Translations under genes and position numbers: made by a program
Origin: Pigmentibacter sp. JX0631
Lineage (GTDB): Bacteria > Bdellovibrionota_B > Oligoflexia > Silvanigrellales > Silvanigrellaceae
Direction: 5' to 3'
Assembly (NCBI RefSeq): GCF_029873255.1
Contig: NZ_CP123622.1
Coordinates: 1,086,501 to 1,150,500 of the forward strand
DNA length: 64,000 bases
The notes under the pieces: generated by a model
Told to the model about the DNA's origin: nothing
The model's database searches: none
The model's input: only the letters and a program-made list of their open reading frames with translations
Shown: positions 17,718-26,389 of the stretch, one piece after another
How positions within the stretch are numbered: the stretch's first letter is position 1
How the letters are laid out: each line of letters opens with the position of its first letter

Positions 17718-20381
17718 TTAAAGTAACTTTAATGATTCTTCCAACATTTCCAATTCTTTTTGATTATCTAAAAGTTGCTTTTTGGCGCCTTCTAAAATAT
17801 GCGCAGGAGCACCTTTTACAAAATCGGCATTTCCTAACTTTTTCTCAATTCCTACTAAAGTTGCTGTTACTTTTTCAATTTTCTTTATAAGTCTCTCTTT
17901 TTCGGCTTGTCTATCAACTAAACCTTCTAAACTCACAAAAATTTCAGAACCATTTACTAAGCTAGGGGCACAAAATCCCTGTTTAGTTGTTTCAAAATGA
18001 AACTGTGCTTTAGCCAAAGCTTCCATTTGTGGGACTAAATTTCCAAATTTAGTCTTTTTATCTTGAAGATAAACTTGAAGATCTGTAGCTGGGTGAATAT
18101 TAAATTTCCCCCGAATTGCACGAACAGCTACAACAACTGCTTGGACTTCACGCATATGTTTGATTGAGTGTTCATCAATTAATTCTTCTTTTGGCATAGG
18201 TAACTTTTCAAAGCCAATAGTTTTACTCTTCTTATCTGGATTTAATTGTTGCCATATTTCTTCAGTAACAAATGGCATAACTGGGTGCATTAGGCGAAGA
18301 ATTCCATCGAAAAGTTGGAAGGCTAGAGTTAGTGTTTCTTTAGCTAATTTAATATTTGTTTCGTCAGATAATCTTGGTTTTAATAATTCAACAAACCAAT
18401 CACAGTAAGTCATCCAAATAAATTCATACATTGAACTTGTATATTGAGAAAATTCAAATTTTTCGATAGCTTGATGAACATTTCCAATTAAATCGAAAAA
18501 CTCACTAGTAATCCATCCCATAATAGTATCGTTTGATCGATTTTGTAATTGATCAAAAGTTATGTTTTCTGGATTAAGTTTAAATTTTTCAGCATTCATT
18601 GTTAAGAAACGAGCTGCATTCCAAATCTTATTTGCAAAGTTTTTCCCTAAATCACAGCAATCATCACTCCAAAAAATATCTTGGCCTGTTACTATCTGAT
18701 TTACTAAGGAAAAACGCATTGCATCAGTACCATATTTGCGCATAACCGCAGAAACATCTGGTGAGTTTCCGAGCGATTTACTCATTTTCCGGCCACGCGA
18801 ATCGCGAACTATTGGTGTAAAGTAACAAGCTTTGAAAGGAGTTTCCCCAGTAAAATACTCTCCAGCCATTACCATTCGCGCAATCCAAAAGAAAATAATA
18901 TCTGCCCCCGTGACAATAACATCAGTAGGATAGAAATATTCTAAATCTAATTTTTCTTCTTCAGAAGGATTTGCCCAATTATGCACGCCAAATGGCCACA
19001 ACCAAGAACTGGCCCATGTATCCAAGGCATCGGGATCTTGTGTTAACGCAGTATGACCGCACTTGTTACACTTTAAAGGAGCTTTTTCTTCACAATGGAT
19101 GTGTTGACATTGATTACAAGTATACATCGGTAGGCGATGTCCCCACCACAATTGACGAGATATACACCAATCTTGAATATTAGTGAGCCAATATTCCCAA
19201 GTTTTTTCTTGATGAGCAGGAATTAATTTTAATCTTCCTGAACGAGTTGCATCTAGAGTTAATTCAGCTAGTTTTTCCATTTTAATATACCATTGCTCAC
19301 TTAAATAGTATTCAATTGGTACATTACCGCGCTCAGATATTCCAACAACTAATTTATGTGGTAGTATTTTTTCAACAAAACCTTTTGCTTCAAGTTCTGC
19401 AATTAATTTTTTTCGTGCTACGAATCTATCCAAACCTTGATATTCCTGAGGAACATTTTCGTTTAATCTTGCATCTGGATGGAAAATATTTAGCAGACCT
19501 AATTTATGCCTTTTCCCTACTTCAAAGTCATTCATATCATGGGCTGGGGTAATTTTAACAATTCCCGTTCCGAATTCTTTTTCCACAAAATGATCAGCTA
19601 CAATCGGTATTTTTCTATTTGTAAGAGGTAAAATTACATTTTTCCCTATCAGATGCATATATCGTTCATCACTTGGATGAACAGCAACAGCTAAGTCCCC
19701 AAACATTGTTTCTGGGCGAGTCGTAGCAACAATAACATGCTCATTATTTGAATTTTCAATTGAGTATCTAATGTACCAAAGAGAACCATTTTTTTCTTCA
19801 AAATTTACTTCTTCATCAGAAATAACAGATTGGCTCACGGGGCACCAATTCACTAGACGATGACTTTTATAAATAAGGCCATCTTTGTAGAGCTTAACAA
19901 TAGCCTTTGTCACTGCAGCGGAATATTTTTCATCCATAGTAAAAGTGTTTCTAGACCAATCGCAGCTAATTCCTAATGTTTTAAGATTTTCTTCAATTCT
20001 ATTGCCATAGTTTTTTTTCCATTCCCAAGCATGTTCTAAGAATTTTTCTCGTCCTAAATCCCGTTTAGAAATGCCTTGATCAGCTAGCATTTTTGTTACT
20101 TTAGCTTCGGTTGCGATGCTCGCATGATCTGTTCCAGGAATCCAACAAGCCTCAAGCCCAAGAGCCCTATGCCAACGAATTAGAATATCTTGCAGAGTGA
20201 ACATCATATGCCCCATTGTGAGATCACCCGTGACATTTGGGGGGGGCATGACTATGGTGTAAGGTTTCTTCTCTGGATTTCTTTTTGCACTATAAAACTG
20301 ATTTTTATTCCAGAAATTACGCAATTTATCTTCAGTTTGCGCTGGTTCGAAGGCTTTGCTAAAAGCTTCAAATTTAGTCAC
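17718..20381 (-). CDS. valS: Valyl-tRNA synthetase
   Basis: 887 residues, class I synthetase joining valine to tRNA-Val. HIGH-type motif PPPNVTGDLTMGH at 46-58, KMSKS at about residue 532 (SRGRKMSKSLGNSPD), the CP1 editing domain with TTRPETMFGD (which removes mischarged threonine), an inserted zinc ribbon with two CxxC pairs (CNQCQHIHC, CNKCGH) and a C-terminal coiled coil (from about 825) typical of ValRS. Starts at ATG 20381 (MTKFEAFSKAFEPAQTE). Downstream is orn on the same strand; upstream is divergent. Confidence 0.97.
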   Translation of the reverse strand: MTKFEAFSKAFEPAQTEDKLRNFWNKNQFYSAKRNPEKKPYTIVMPPPNVTGDLTMGHMMFTLQDILIRWHRALGLEACWIPGTDHASIATEAKVTKMLADQGISKRDLGREKFLEHAWEWKKNYGNRIEENLKTLGISCDWSRNTFTMDEKYSAAVTKAIVKLYKDGLIYKSHRLVNWCPVSQSVISDEEVNFEEKNGSLWYIRYSIENSNNEHVIVATTRPETMFGDLAVAVHPSDERYMHLIGKNVILPLTNRKIPIVADHFVEKEFGTGIVKITPAHDMNDFEVGKRHKLGLLNIFHPDARLNENVPQEYQGLDRFVARKKLIAELEAKGFVEKILPHKLVVGISERGNVPIEYYLSEQWYIKMEKLAELTLDATRSGRLKLIPAHQEKTWEYWLTNIQDWCISRQLWWGHRLPMYTCNQCQHIHCEEKAPLKCNKCGHTALTQDPDALDTWASSWLWPFGVHNWANPSEEEKLDLEYFYPTDVIVTGADIIFFWIARMVMAGEYFTGETPFKACYFTPIVRDSRGRKMSKSLGNSPDVSAVMRKYGTDAMRFSLVNQIVTGQDIFWSDDCCDLGKNFANKIWNAARFLTMNAEKFKLNPENITFDQLQNRSNDTIMGWITSEFFDLIGNVHQAIEKFEFSQYTSSMYEFIWMTYCDWFVELLKPRLSDETNIKLAKETLTLAFQLFDGILRLMHPVMPFVTEEIWQQLNPDKKSKTIGFEKLPMPKEELIDEHSIKHMREVQAVVVAVRAIRGKFNIHPATDLQVYLQDKKTKFGNLVPQMEALAKAQFHFETTKQGFCAPSLVNGSEIFVSLEGLVDRQAEKERLIKKIEKVTATLVGIEKKLGNADFVKGAPAHILEGAKKQLLDNQKELEMLEESLKLL

Positions 20382-20517
20382 GGGTAGCTCCTTTAGTTAA
20401 AATACACCCATTTTTATTACCACTGAAACAATCTAGGGACAACCTGGAAAATTAATTCCAAAAAGATAGAATATTAATGAAAAAAGTAATTTTAATTTCA
20501 CTAAATATGAGGGCAAA

Positions 20518-21126
20518 ATGATTAAAGTATTTAAAATCATAGGTATACTTTCATTCTGTGCAATACAGATTACTGCAATGGGACAAGAGCTCGAGAAATT
20601 AATTTTTATCCGACATGGTGAAAAACTGAAAAATTCTTCACTAGGCCAACTAAACTGCCAAGGATTGAATAGATCGCTAAAACTTCCGAATGTTTTAATA
20701 AATAAATTTGGAAAACCTGATTTTATATTTGCGCCAAATCCAAGCATAGAAATTGGTAAAGATGATGTTAAGCATTCATATGTTCGACCATTAGCAACTA
20801 TTGAACCAACTGCAATAAAACTTGAAATGCCTATCAATACCCAAATAGGGTATAATGAAGTTAGCAAACTTGTAGAGGAGTTGCTTAAAACTAATTACAA
20901 AAAAAACACTATATTTATATCATGGGAACACAAAAAAATAGTAGATATAGTAACTGACATATATTTAAAAGATACAAAAAATAAAAAAGAAGAAATTCCA
21001 AAATGGCCCGATGACGATTTTGATTCTATTTACATTTTATCAATATCGGAACAAAACAATAGCTATCAAATAAAATTTAAAAAAGATAGTCAACAACTTA
21101 ATAATTTAAGCCAACAATGCCCTTAA
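20518..21126 (+). CDS. Secreted histidine-phosphatase superfamily protein
   Basis: 202 residues with an N-terminal hydrophobic segment (IIGILSFCAIQITAMG) that looks like a signal peptide. The catalytic RHG motif is in IFIRHGEK (residues 30-37), and a second histidine is in FISWEHKKIVDIV, where the superfamily places its proton donor. The phosphoglycerate mutase/SixA-type fold is thus intact but short. GAGGG precedes the start. Substrate unknown; a periplasmic phosphomonoesterase is likely. Ends 3 bases before the convergent LOG gene. Confidence 0.72.
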   Translation: MIKVFKIIGILSFCAIQITAMGQELEKLIFIRHGEKLKNSSLGQLNCQGLNRSLKLPNVLINKFGKPDFIFAPNPSIEIGKDDVKHSYVRPLATIEPTAIKLEMPINTQIGYNEVSKLVEELLKTNYKKNTIFISWEHKKIVDIVTDIYLKDTKNKKEEIPKWPDDDFDSIYILSISEQNNSYQIKFKKDSQQLNNLSQQCP

Positions 21127-21129
21127 TAA

Positions 21130-21699
21130 TTATTTAATCCATTTCTCAACTACTACTGGTTTCCAATTTATCATAAGAGAAAATAATTTTTCTATGTTAC
21201 TTTCACAGATTAATAATTTTTCATTTTCTTTTTTTATAAATTCTTCACAAACAGCATGACTAATAAATTTAATTAAATAGTCGTAAAATCCATCAACATT
21301 TAGAACAGCACATGGTTTCTGATGGTATAGTAATTGAGCCCAAGTAACTATTTCTAGTAATTCTTCAAACGTTCCAAATCCTCCTGGCAAAGCTATAAAA
21401 CCGTCGGCTAATTTTGCCATTAATGCTTTACGCTCATGCATTGATTGGACAATATGAAGTTCAGATAAATTTTTATGCGCTATTTCTTTTTTGACTAAAT
21501 ATTCAGGCATCACTCCTATTACTTTTCCACCATTTTGTAATACAGAATTGGCAATAGAACCCATTAAACCGACATTTCCACCGCCATAAATTAAGGTAAT
21601 GTTATTACTAGCCAAATACTTTCCTAAGGCTACGGCTGTTTTAGTATATATACTTTTCGCTCCATCATTAGAACCACAAAATACACAAATATTTTTCAT
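21130..21699 (-). CDS. LOG family protein (nucleoside-5'-monophosphate phosphoribohydrolase-like)
   Basis: 189 residues, normal for the LOG family. ICVFCGSNDGAK at the N-terminus, LIYGGGNVGLMGSIA, and the signature PGGFGTFEELLEIVTWAQ, which carries the catalytic 'PGGxGTxxE', are all present. Family members hydrolyse AMP-type nucleotides, including cytokinin ribotides in plants, to base and ribose-5-phosphate. Cytoplasmic; independent transcript. Confidence 0.9.
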   Translation of the reverse strand: MKNICVFCGSNDGAKSIYTKTAVALGKYLASNNITLIYGGGNVGLMGSIANSVLQNGGKVIGVMPEYLVKKEIAHKNLSELHIVQSMHERKALMAKLADGFIALPGGFGTFEELLEIVTWAQLLYHQKPCAVLNVDGFYDYLIKFISHAVCEEFIKKENEKLLICESNIEKLFSLMINWKPVVVEKWIK

Positions 21700-21865
21700 T
21701 ACGAGCCTTTATCAAAGTAAAGAAGGTATTAAAAGAAAGAAAAAGAAGATTGCTAATGCAATTCATTTTAAGATATAAAATTATTGGTAGAGTTTTGCAA
21801 ACTTCTTTCATAAGATTTTAATATCAAAACCCCAAAATCCCCATCCTAATCAAAGGATATTATTA

Positions 21866-22957
21866 ATGAAAATAGTTATTAAAGTTGGTACACAAGCTAT
21901 TTTAGATAAAGACGGAACCGTCTTAGAAGCGACTATGCATAATTTAGTACAACAAATTGCAAAGTTACAGCAAGATGGAATACAAGTTATTTTAGTGAGT
22001 TCTGGAGCAGTGGGTTCAGGAAGAAAAGTTGCAAAAGATATCCTTGAAAAAGAGTATGGTTCAACTACTGCTGAAAAACAGTTACTTGCGAGTTTAGGAC
22101 AACATGAATTGCTGCATACTTATTCAGTAATGTTTAAAAAATATGCTATATTAGCAGCACAAATCCTATTAACTAAACAAGAATTTAATACCCGCCAACA
22201 CTATTTAAATATTTCAAGACTTTTAAAAGAAATTACTCAACAAAAAAACATTGTTCCAATTATTAATGAAAATGATAGTGTGGCAATTGAAGAACTTATG
22301 TTTACAGATAATGATGAATTATCCGGATTAATTGCCTCCCAATTTAATGCTGATAAACTCATTATTTTAACTAGCGTTAAAGGAGTCTACAATGGGAATC
22401 CTGATGATCCTTCTTCACAATTAATATCCGTTATTGATCCTGCAAACAAAGGGTGGCCTGAAGTTTCTACTACTAAATCTAAACATGGTAGAGGCGGGAT
22501 GATTACTAAATTAGGAATAGCAAAACGGATGTCGGATCTCGGTATCACAACTCATATTTGTAGTATTCAAGAAGATCAGGCTATTTTAAATGTACTAAGC
22601 AACAAACAAGTAGGAACAACTATTTTACCTACTAAAAAGAAATCAAATTTAAAAAGATGGATCGCATTTAATACACCGGTTTCTTCTGGAGTCATCTATA
22701 TAAATGATTGTTTATTTAAAATAATTCAAGATAACCAAAGAATTTTGAGTATTCTTCCTGTTGGAATAGAAAAAGTAACTGGCGAATTTAAAAAAGGTGA
22801 TTTAATCGAAATTTGTAATTCACTAGGAAAAAAAATAGGCGTAGGTATTGCTAAATACCATTCTGAAAAGTTAAAAGAGTTTATTGGACAAAAAGGAAAA
22901 CCAGAAATTGTTCATTACGATCAACTTCATTTTAATGTGAGTCAATTTTATGAGTAA
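21866..22957 (+). CDS. proB: Glutamate 5-kinase
   Basis: 363 residues: an amino acid kinase domain (KIVIKVGTQAILD, ILVSSGAVGSG, PIINENDSVAIEEL, RGGMITKLGIAKRMSD) followed by a C-terminal PUA domain (about 275-355). It phosphorylates glutamate, the first step of proline synthesis, and is the usual target of proline feedback. The start at 21866 follows AAAGGAT. The last 8 bases overlap proA, so translation is coupled. Confidence 0.95.
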   Translation: MKIVIKVGTQAILDKDGTVLEATMHNLVQQIAKLQQDGIQVILVSSGAVGSGRKVAKDILEKEYGSTTAEKQLLASLGQHELLHTYSVMFKKYAILAAQILLTKQEFNTRQHYLNISRLLKEITQQKNIVPIINENDSVAIEELMFTDNDELSGLIASQFNADKLIILTSVKGVYNGNPDDPSSQLISVIDPANKGWPEVSTTKSKHGRGGMITKLGIAKRMSDLGITTHICSIQEDQAILNVLSNKQVGTTILPTKKKSNLKRWIAFNTPVSSGVIYINDCLFKIIQDNQRILSILPVGIEKVTGEFKKGDLIEICNSLGKKIGVGIAKYHSEKLKEFIGQKGKPEIVHYDQLHFNVSQFYE

Positions 22958-24200
22958 TTTAAATCAAATTTTTACCGACATGAAAAATTTGGCAAAAAAT
23001 TTTTCATTAGATGAAAAAAAAATTAATGATATTTTATTAGATATTTCAAATAAATTAATCAATAATAAAGATTTAATTATTACTGAAAACAAAAAAGATC
23101 TTGCAAATTTAGACTCACAGAATCCCATGTATGATCGCTTATTACTAAATGAAAAAAGAATTTACGCTCTTGCAAATGACTTAATAAATATTGGAAATTT
23201 ATCTTCCCCTTTAAAAAAAATACTTGAAGAAAAAACTCTTAAAAATGGTCTTTTACTGCAAAAAGTTACAGTACCAATGGGAGTAGTGAGTGTTATCTTT
23301 GAATCTAGACCAAATGTCACTTTAGATGTCTTTTCTTTATGTTTGAAATCAGGGAACTTATGTATTTTAAAAGGTGGAAAAGAAGCTTATCACTCAAATA
23401 AAGTTTTAGTAGATATTATTAAAAAATCACTAGAAGAGCTGAAAGTAAATTCTAATATAATTTTTCTATTACCTAATGAAAGAACTGCTGCAGAAGAACT
23501 ATTTAATGCTACAGGTTTAATCGATGTCTGTATTCCGCGAGGAGGAAAAGGACTAATTGACTATGTTAGAAAAAATTGCAGAATTCCAGTAATAGAAACT
23601 GGTGCTGGTATAGTTCACACTTATTTTGATGAAAGCGGAGATCTTTCTAAGGGAACAAATATTATTGATAATGGAAAAACAAGAAGAGTAAGTGTATGTA
23701 ATGCTCTAGATACATTATTAATTCATAAAAATAGATTGAGTGATTTATTTAATTTGATCGCTCCATTAGCCAACAAAAATGTTACCATATTTGCTGATGA
23801 AAAAAGTTATGCATTTTTAACTAACAAATATCCTTCCGAATTATTGAATATAGCAAATGAAGAACATTATGGAATTGAATTTTTAGATTTTAAAATGTCT
23901 ATAAAAACTGTAGATTCATTGGATAGTGCAATTGCGCATATTCACAAATATACCTCAGGTCATAGTGAAGCTATTATTGCTGAAAACTCTGCGGTAACTG
24001 AAGAATTTCTACAAAAGGTTGATGCTGCTGTTGTATATGCAAATGTGCCTACATCTTTTACTGATGGTGGTCAATTTGAAATGGGAGCGGAAATTGGGAT
24101 AAGTACCCAAAAACTTCATGCACGAGGACCAATGGCTCTCAATGAACTCACAAGTTATAAATGGCTAGTGAGAGGCAATGGTCAAATAAGAACATCTTAA
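22950..24200 (+). CDS. proA: Gamma-glutamyl phosphate reductase
   Basis: 416 residues, the standard length. PMGVVSVIFESRPNVTLDVF and CILKGGKEAYHSN are family motifs; the catalytic cysteine is in RRVSVCNALDTLL; GGQFEMGAEIGISTQKLHARGP ends the protein as in ProA. It reduces glutamyl-5-phosphate to the semialdehyde that cyclises towards proline. Overlaps proB by 8 bases. proC is not in the window. Confidence 0.96.
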   Translation: MSNLNQIFTDMKNLAKNFSLDEKKINDILLDISNKLINNKDLIITENKKDLANLDSQNPMYDRLLLNEKRIYALANDLINIGNLSSPLKKILEEKTLKNGLLLQKVTVPMGVVSVIFESRPNVTLDVFSLCLKSGNLCILKGGKEAYHSNKVLVDIIKKSLEELKVNSNIIFLLPNERTAAEELFNATGLIDVCIPRGGKGLIDYVRKNCRIPVIETGAGIVHTYFDESGDLSKGTNIIDNGKTRRVSVCNALDTLLIHKNRLSDLFNLIAPLANKNVTIFADEKSYAFLTNKYPSELLNIANEEHYGIEFLDFKMSIKTVDSLDSAIAHIHKYTSGHSEAIIAENSAVTEEFLQKVDAAVVYANVPTSFTDGGQFEMGAEIGISTQKLHARGPMALNELTSYKWLVRGNGQIRTS

Positions 24201-24202
24201 TT

Positions 24203-24247
24203 ATAAAGAAAGAATTATATAACTTCTAAATTTCTTTCTTTATTTTA
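24203..24247. terminator. Hairpin between proA and the first M13 peptidase gene
   Basis: AAAGAAAGAATT at 24205-24216 pairs with AATTTCTTTCTTT ending at 24241 with one bulged base. A-rich and T-rich flanks suit termination in either direction; proA and the peptidase gene converge here. Confidence 0.55.
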
Positions 24248-26251
24248 CCAAAGAGCTATTCTTTCATTTTCAGATAAAACCATAGGATCTGTTTTTTTAC
24301 AGGAAAAAGACTGTTCAAATTCTTCAGATAATTTAGCCTGATTATTAACTCTTAATTCAATTGGAGAATGAGGATCTATTTTTAATAAATACTCTTTTTC
24401 TTTTGGCTGCATCACTCCACACCATGCCCGACCAAATTGAATAAAAAATTGTTTCTGATGTTCTTTATCTGAATTACTACTTTCAGGGAAAGCCGTATGA
24501 AATGCATTTTTAACACCAACAAAATCAGCTATATTTTCTCCCAATGTAAGCTTTCCATCAACACCATCTTTTGCAAAGAGTTTCACAAGTTTTTCTGTTT
24601 TTTGACGAAATTTTTCAAGATCATGTTTATCCATCCAAGGATTTACTTTTCCAGTTTCGTCATATTTAGATCCTTGATCATCTATAGAGTGGCCGATTTC
24701 ATGAGCAACAACCATTCCCATAGAACCTAAATTAACGTAATCTGGTTTAGATGAATCAAAAAATGGTGGTTGTAAAATTCCAATAGGCATAACAAACTGA
24801 TTTGCAGTAGGCATATAGTAAGCATTGACAGTTAAAGGTGACATTTTCCATTCATTTTTATTAACTGGTAACGTAATATCATCTAATGTTTTTTGAAATT
24901 CGCTTTGGGTTAATAATTTCTGATTGTTTATAAATTTTATTGGCGATAGATCAATTTCACGTTCAAAATCCCAATCAATTAGTTTTTTTGGTTTTACTAA
25001 TTGAAAATGAATTGTTTTAATTTTTTCTTCTGCAATAGTTTTTGCTGATTTTGACAACCAATTATTTTTTTGAATATTTTTTAAAGTGGTATTTTGAATA
25101 TTTTTAACAAGCTTTTCTACACGCTCTTCAGGAAATTCTTTATAGAAAGTTTGAATAACATTGAAATCTAGAATTCTATCCATTGCATTTACCGTTTCCT
25201 TAACACACTCTTTATCTAAGGGCTCATCTATTTCTGAAGAGCCAAAAAATTCATTATTAAATTTTTTAACAGCTTTATAAAAATCTGGTTGTGAATATCT
25301 GAAATCTTTAAAACTTAAATAATTCCATAAATAAAGAAATTGTAAATCTTCTAATGAGGCTGTTTTTAATTGTTTGTTAAGTTCTGCAAGAATGTTTCCA
25401 TAGATAGCATTTATTTTTACAGATTTAGGAATTTTATTAAGCATTACTTCAAAATATAATTCAGGGTAATCTTTAATTAATTTTTCTCTAGACACAGTAT
25501 TATCTTTTGAAAAAAATTCTCGCATTTCTGCTCTAGTTGGATAAATTTTAGCCATTGATTTATCAAAATTTACAATAAATTTAGCTTTACCTTCCATTTT
25601 ATTCAAATTGATAGTTTTTGCAAAATTTTGTATTACTTTTTCATATTCTTGCATCAATTTAGCATCAGAATAATATTCTTTTGCACCAAACGGTAAGGCA
25701 TAATAAAACATTACATCTTTCTGTTTTGAATTTGATCGATTTACAAATTCAAAAATATGCATAAAATTAAAATTGCCAGATATGGAATTCTCAGCAAATT
25801 TCTTTAATAATTGTTTTTTATCTTTAATTGAAAAGATTTTTTTTATTTCTGCTAAATATTCTTTTTCTTCATTTAATCTTTCTTTAGTATTCATACAAGA
25901 ATTGTAGAAATTATGAATCATTTTTTGTTGTTTTGTTAATTCACTTAGTGTGCTTAAATTATTAATATATTGTAATCTTTGATTTTTAATTCTTTCAGCG
26001 GAATCATTGAAGCTGTAGATATATCTACTTTTACTTTCAGGTAATTTAAAGTTGGTATTTTCTACTTCACAAACATAAGAATAAAAATCATTACAAGGAT
26101 TTACACTAGAATTTAATTTGAACTCACGACTTGCCGGAACTTGAAATTCATCGTCTGGTATCGTTTTTATTTTATTTTCATTTGCTAACAAAGGAGAGCT
26201 AGAAAATAATGAAAGGACAAGGGAAAGAGTCATTTTTTTAGATAACTGCAT
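24245..26251 (-). CDS. Secreted M13 family metallopeptidase (neprilysin-like), copy 1
   Basis: 668 residues with a signal peptide (KKMTLSLVLSLFSSSPLLA). The N-terminal M13 domain opens with NPCNDFYSYVC (usual 'PC.dFy.yacG'). The zinc site is VVAHEIGHSIDDQGS at about residues 516-530 (HExxH) with the third ligand in LGENIADFVG at about 570. NAYYMPTANQFVMPIGILQPPFF is the conserved substrate-cleft segment. The end NERIALW replaces the usual C-terminal 'C.vW'. Family members cut peptides outside the cytoplasm. The second copy lies 138 bases upstream on the same strand; the two share the same domain order and many identical stretches. Confidence 0.95.
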   Translation of the reverse strand: MQLSKKMTLSLVLSLFSSSPLLANENKIKTIPDDEFQVPASREFKLNSSVNPCNDFYSYVCEVENTNFKLPESKSRYIYSFNDSAERIKNQRLQYINNLSTLSELTKQQKMIHNFYNSCMNTKERLNEEKEYLAEIKKIFSIKDKKQLLKKFAENSISGNFNFMHIFEFVNRSNSKQKDVMFYYALPFGAKEYYSDAKLMQEYEKVIQNFAKTINLNKMEGKAKFIVNFDKSMAKIYPTRAEMREFFSKDNTVSREKLIKDYPELYFEVMLNKIPKSVKINAIYGNILAELNKQLKTASLEDLQFLYLWNYLSFKDFRYSQPDFYKAVKKFNNEFFGSSEIDEPLDKECVKETVNAMDRILDFNVIQTFYKEFPEERVEKLVKNIQNTTLKNIQKNNWLSKSAKTIAEEKIKTIHFQLVKPKKLIDWDFEREIDLSPIKFINNQKLLTQSEFQKTLDDITLPVNKNEWKMSPLTVNAYYMPTANQFVMPIGILQPPFFDSSKPDYVNLGSMGMVVAHEIGHSIDDQGSKYDETGKVNPWMDKHDLEKFRQKTEKLVKLFAKDGVDGKLTLGENIADFVGVKNAFHTAFPESSNSDKEHQKQFFIQFGRAWCGVMQPKEKEYLLKIDPHSPIELRVNNQAKLSEEFEQSFSCKKTDPMVLSENERIALW

Positions 26252-26389
26252 TTGTAAACCTTTTTGCTAGTAAAACATTTTTCCAAGAAACATAGTGTTA
26301 CTAACAAAAAAGTAGATAAAAAACAAATATTAAATTATTCCAATATCTTCTATAGCTATAAAGGACCTATATAAAATAAAATTTTTTTC

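Noticed and set aside
18971-19552. Plus-strand frames inside valS
   Set aside because: Translations lack any domain and lie opposite conserved valS motifs.
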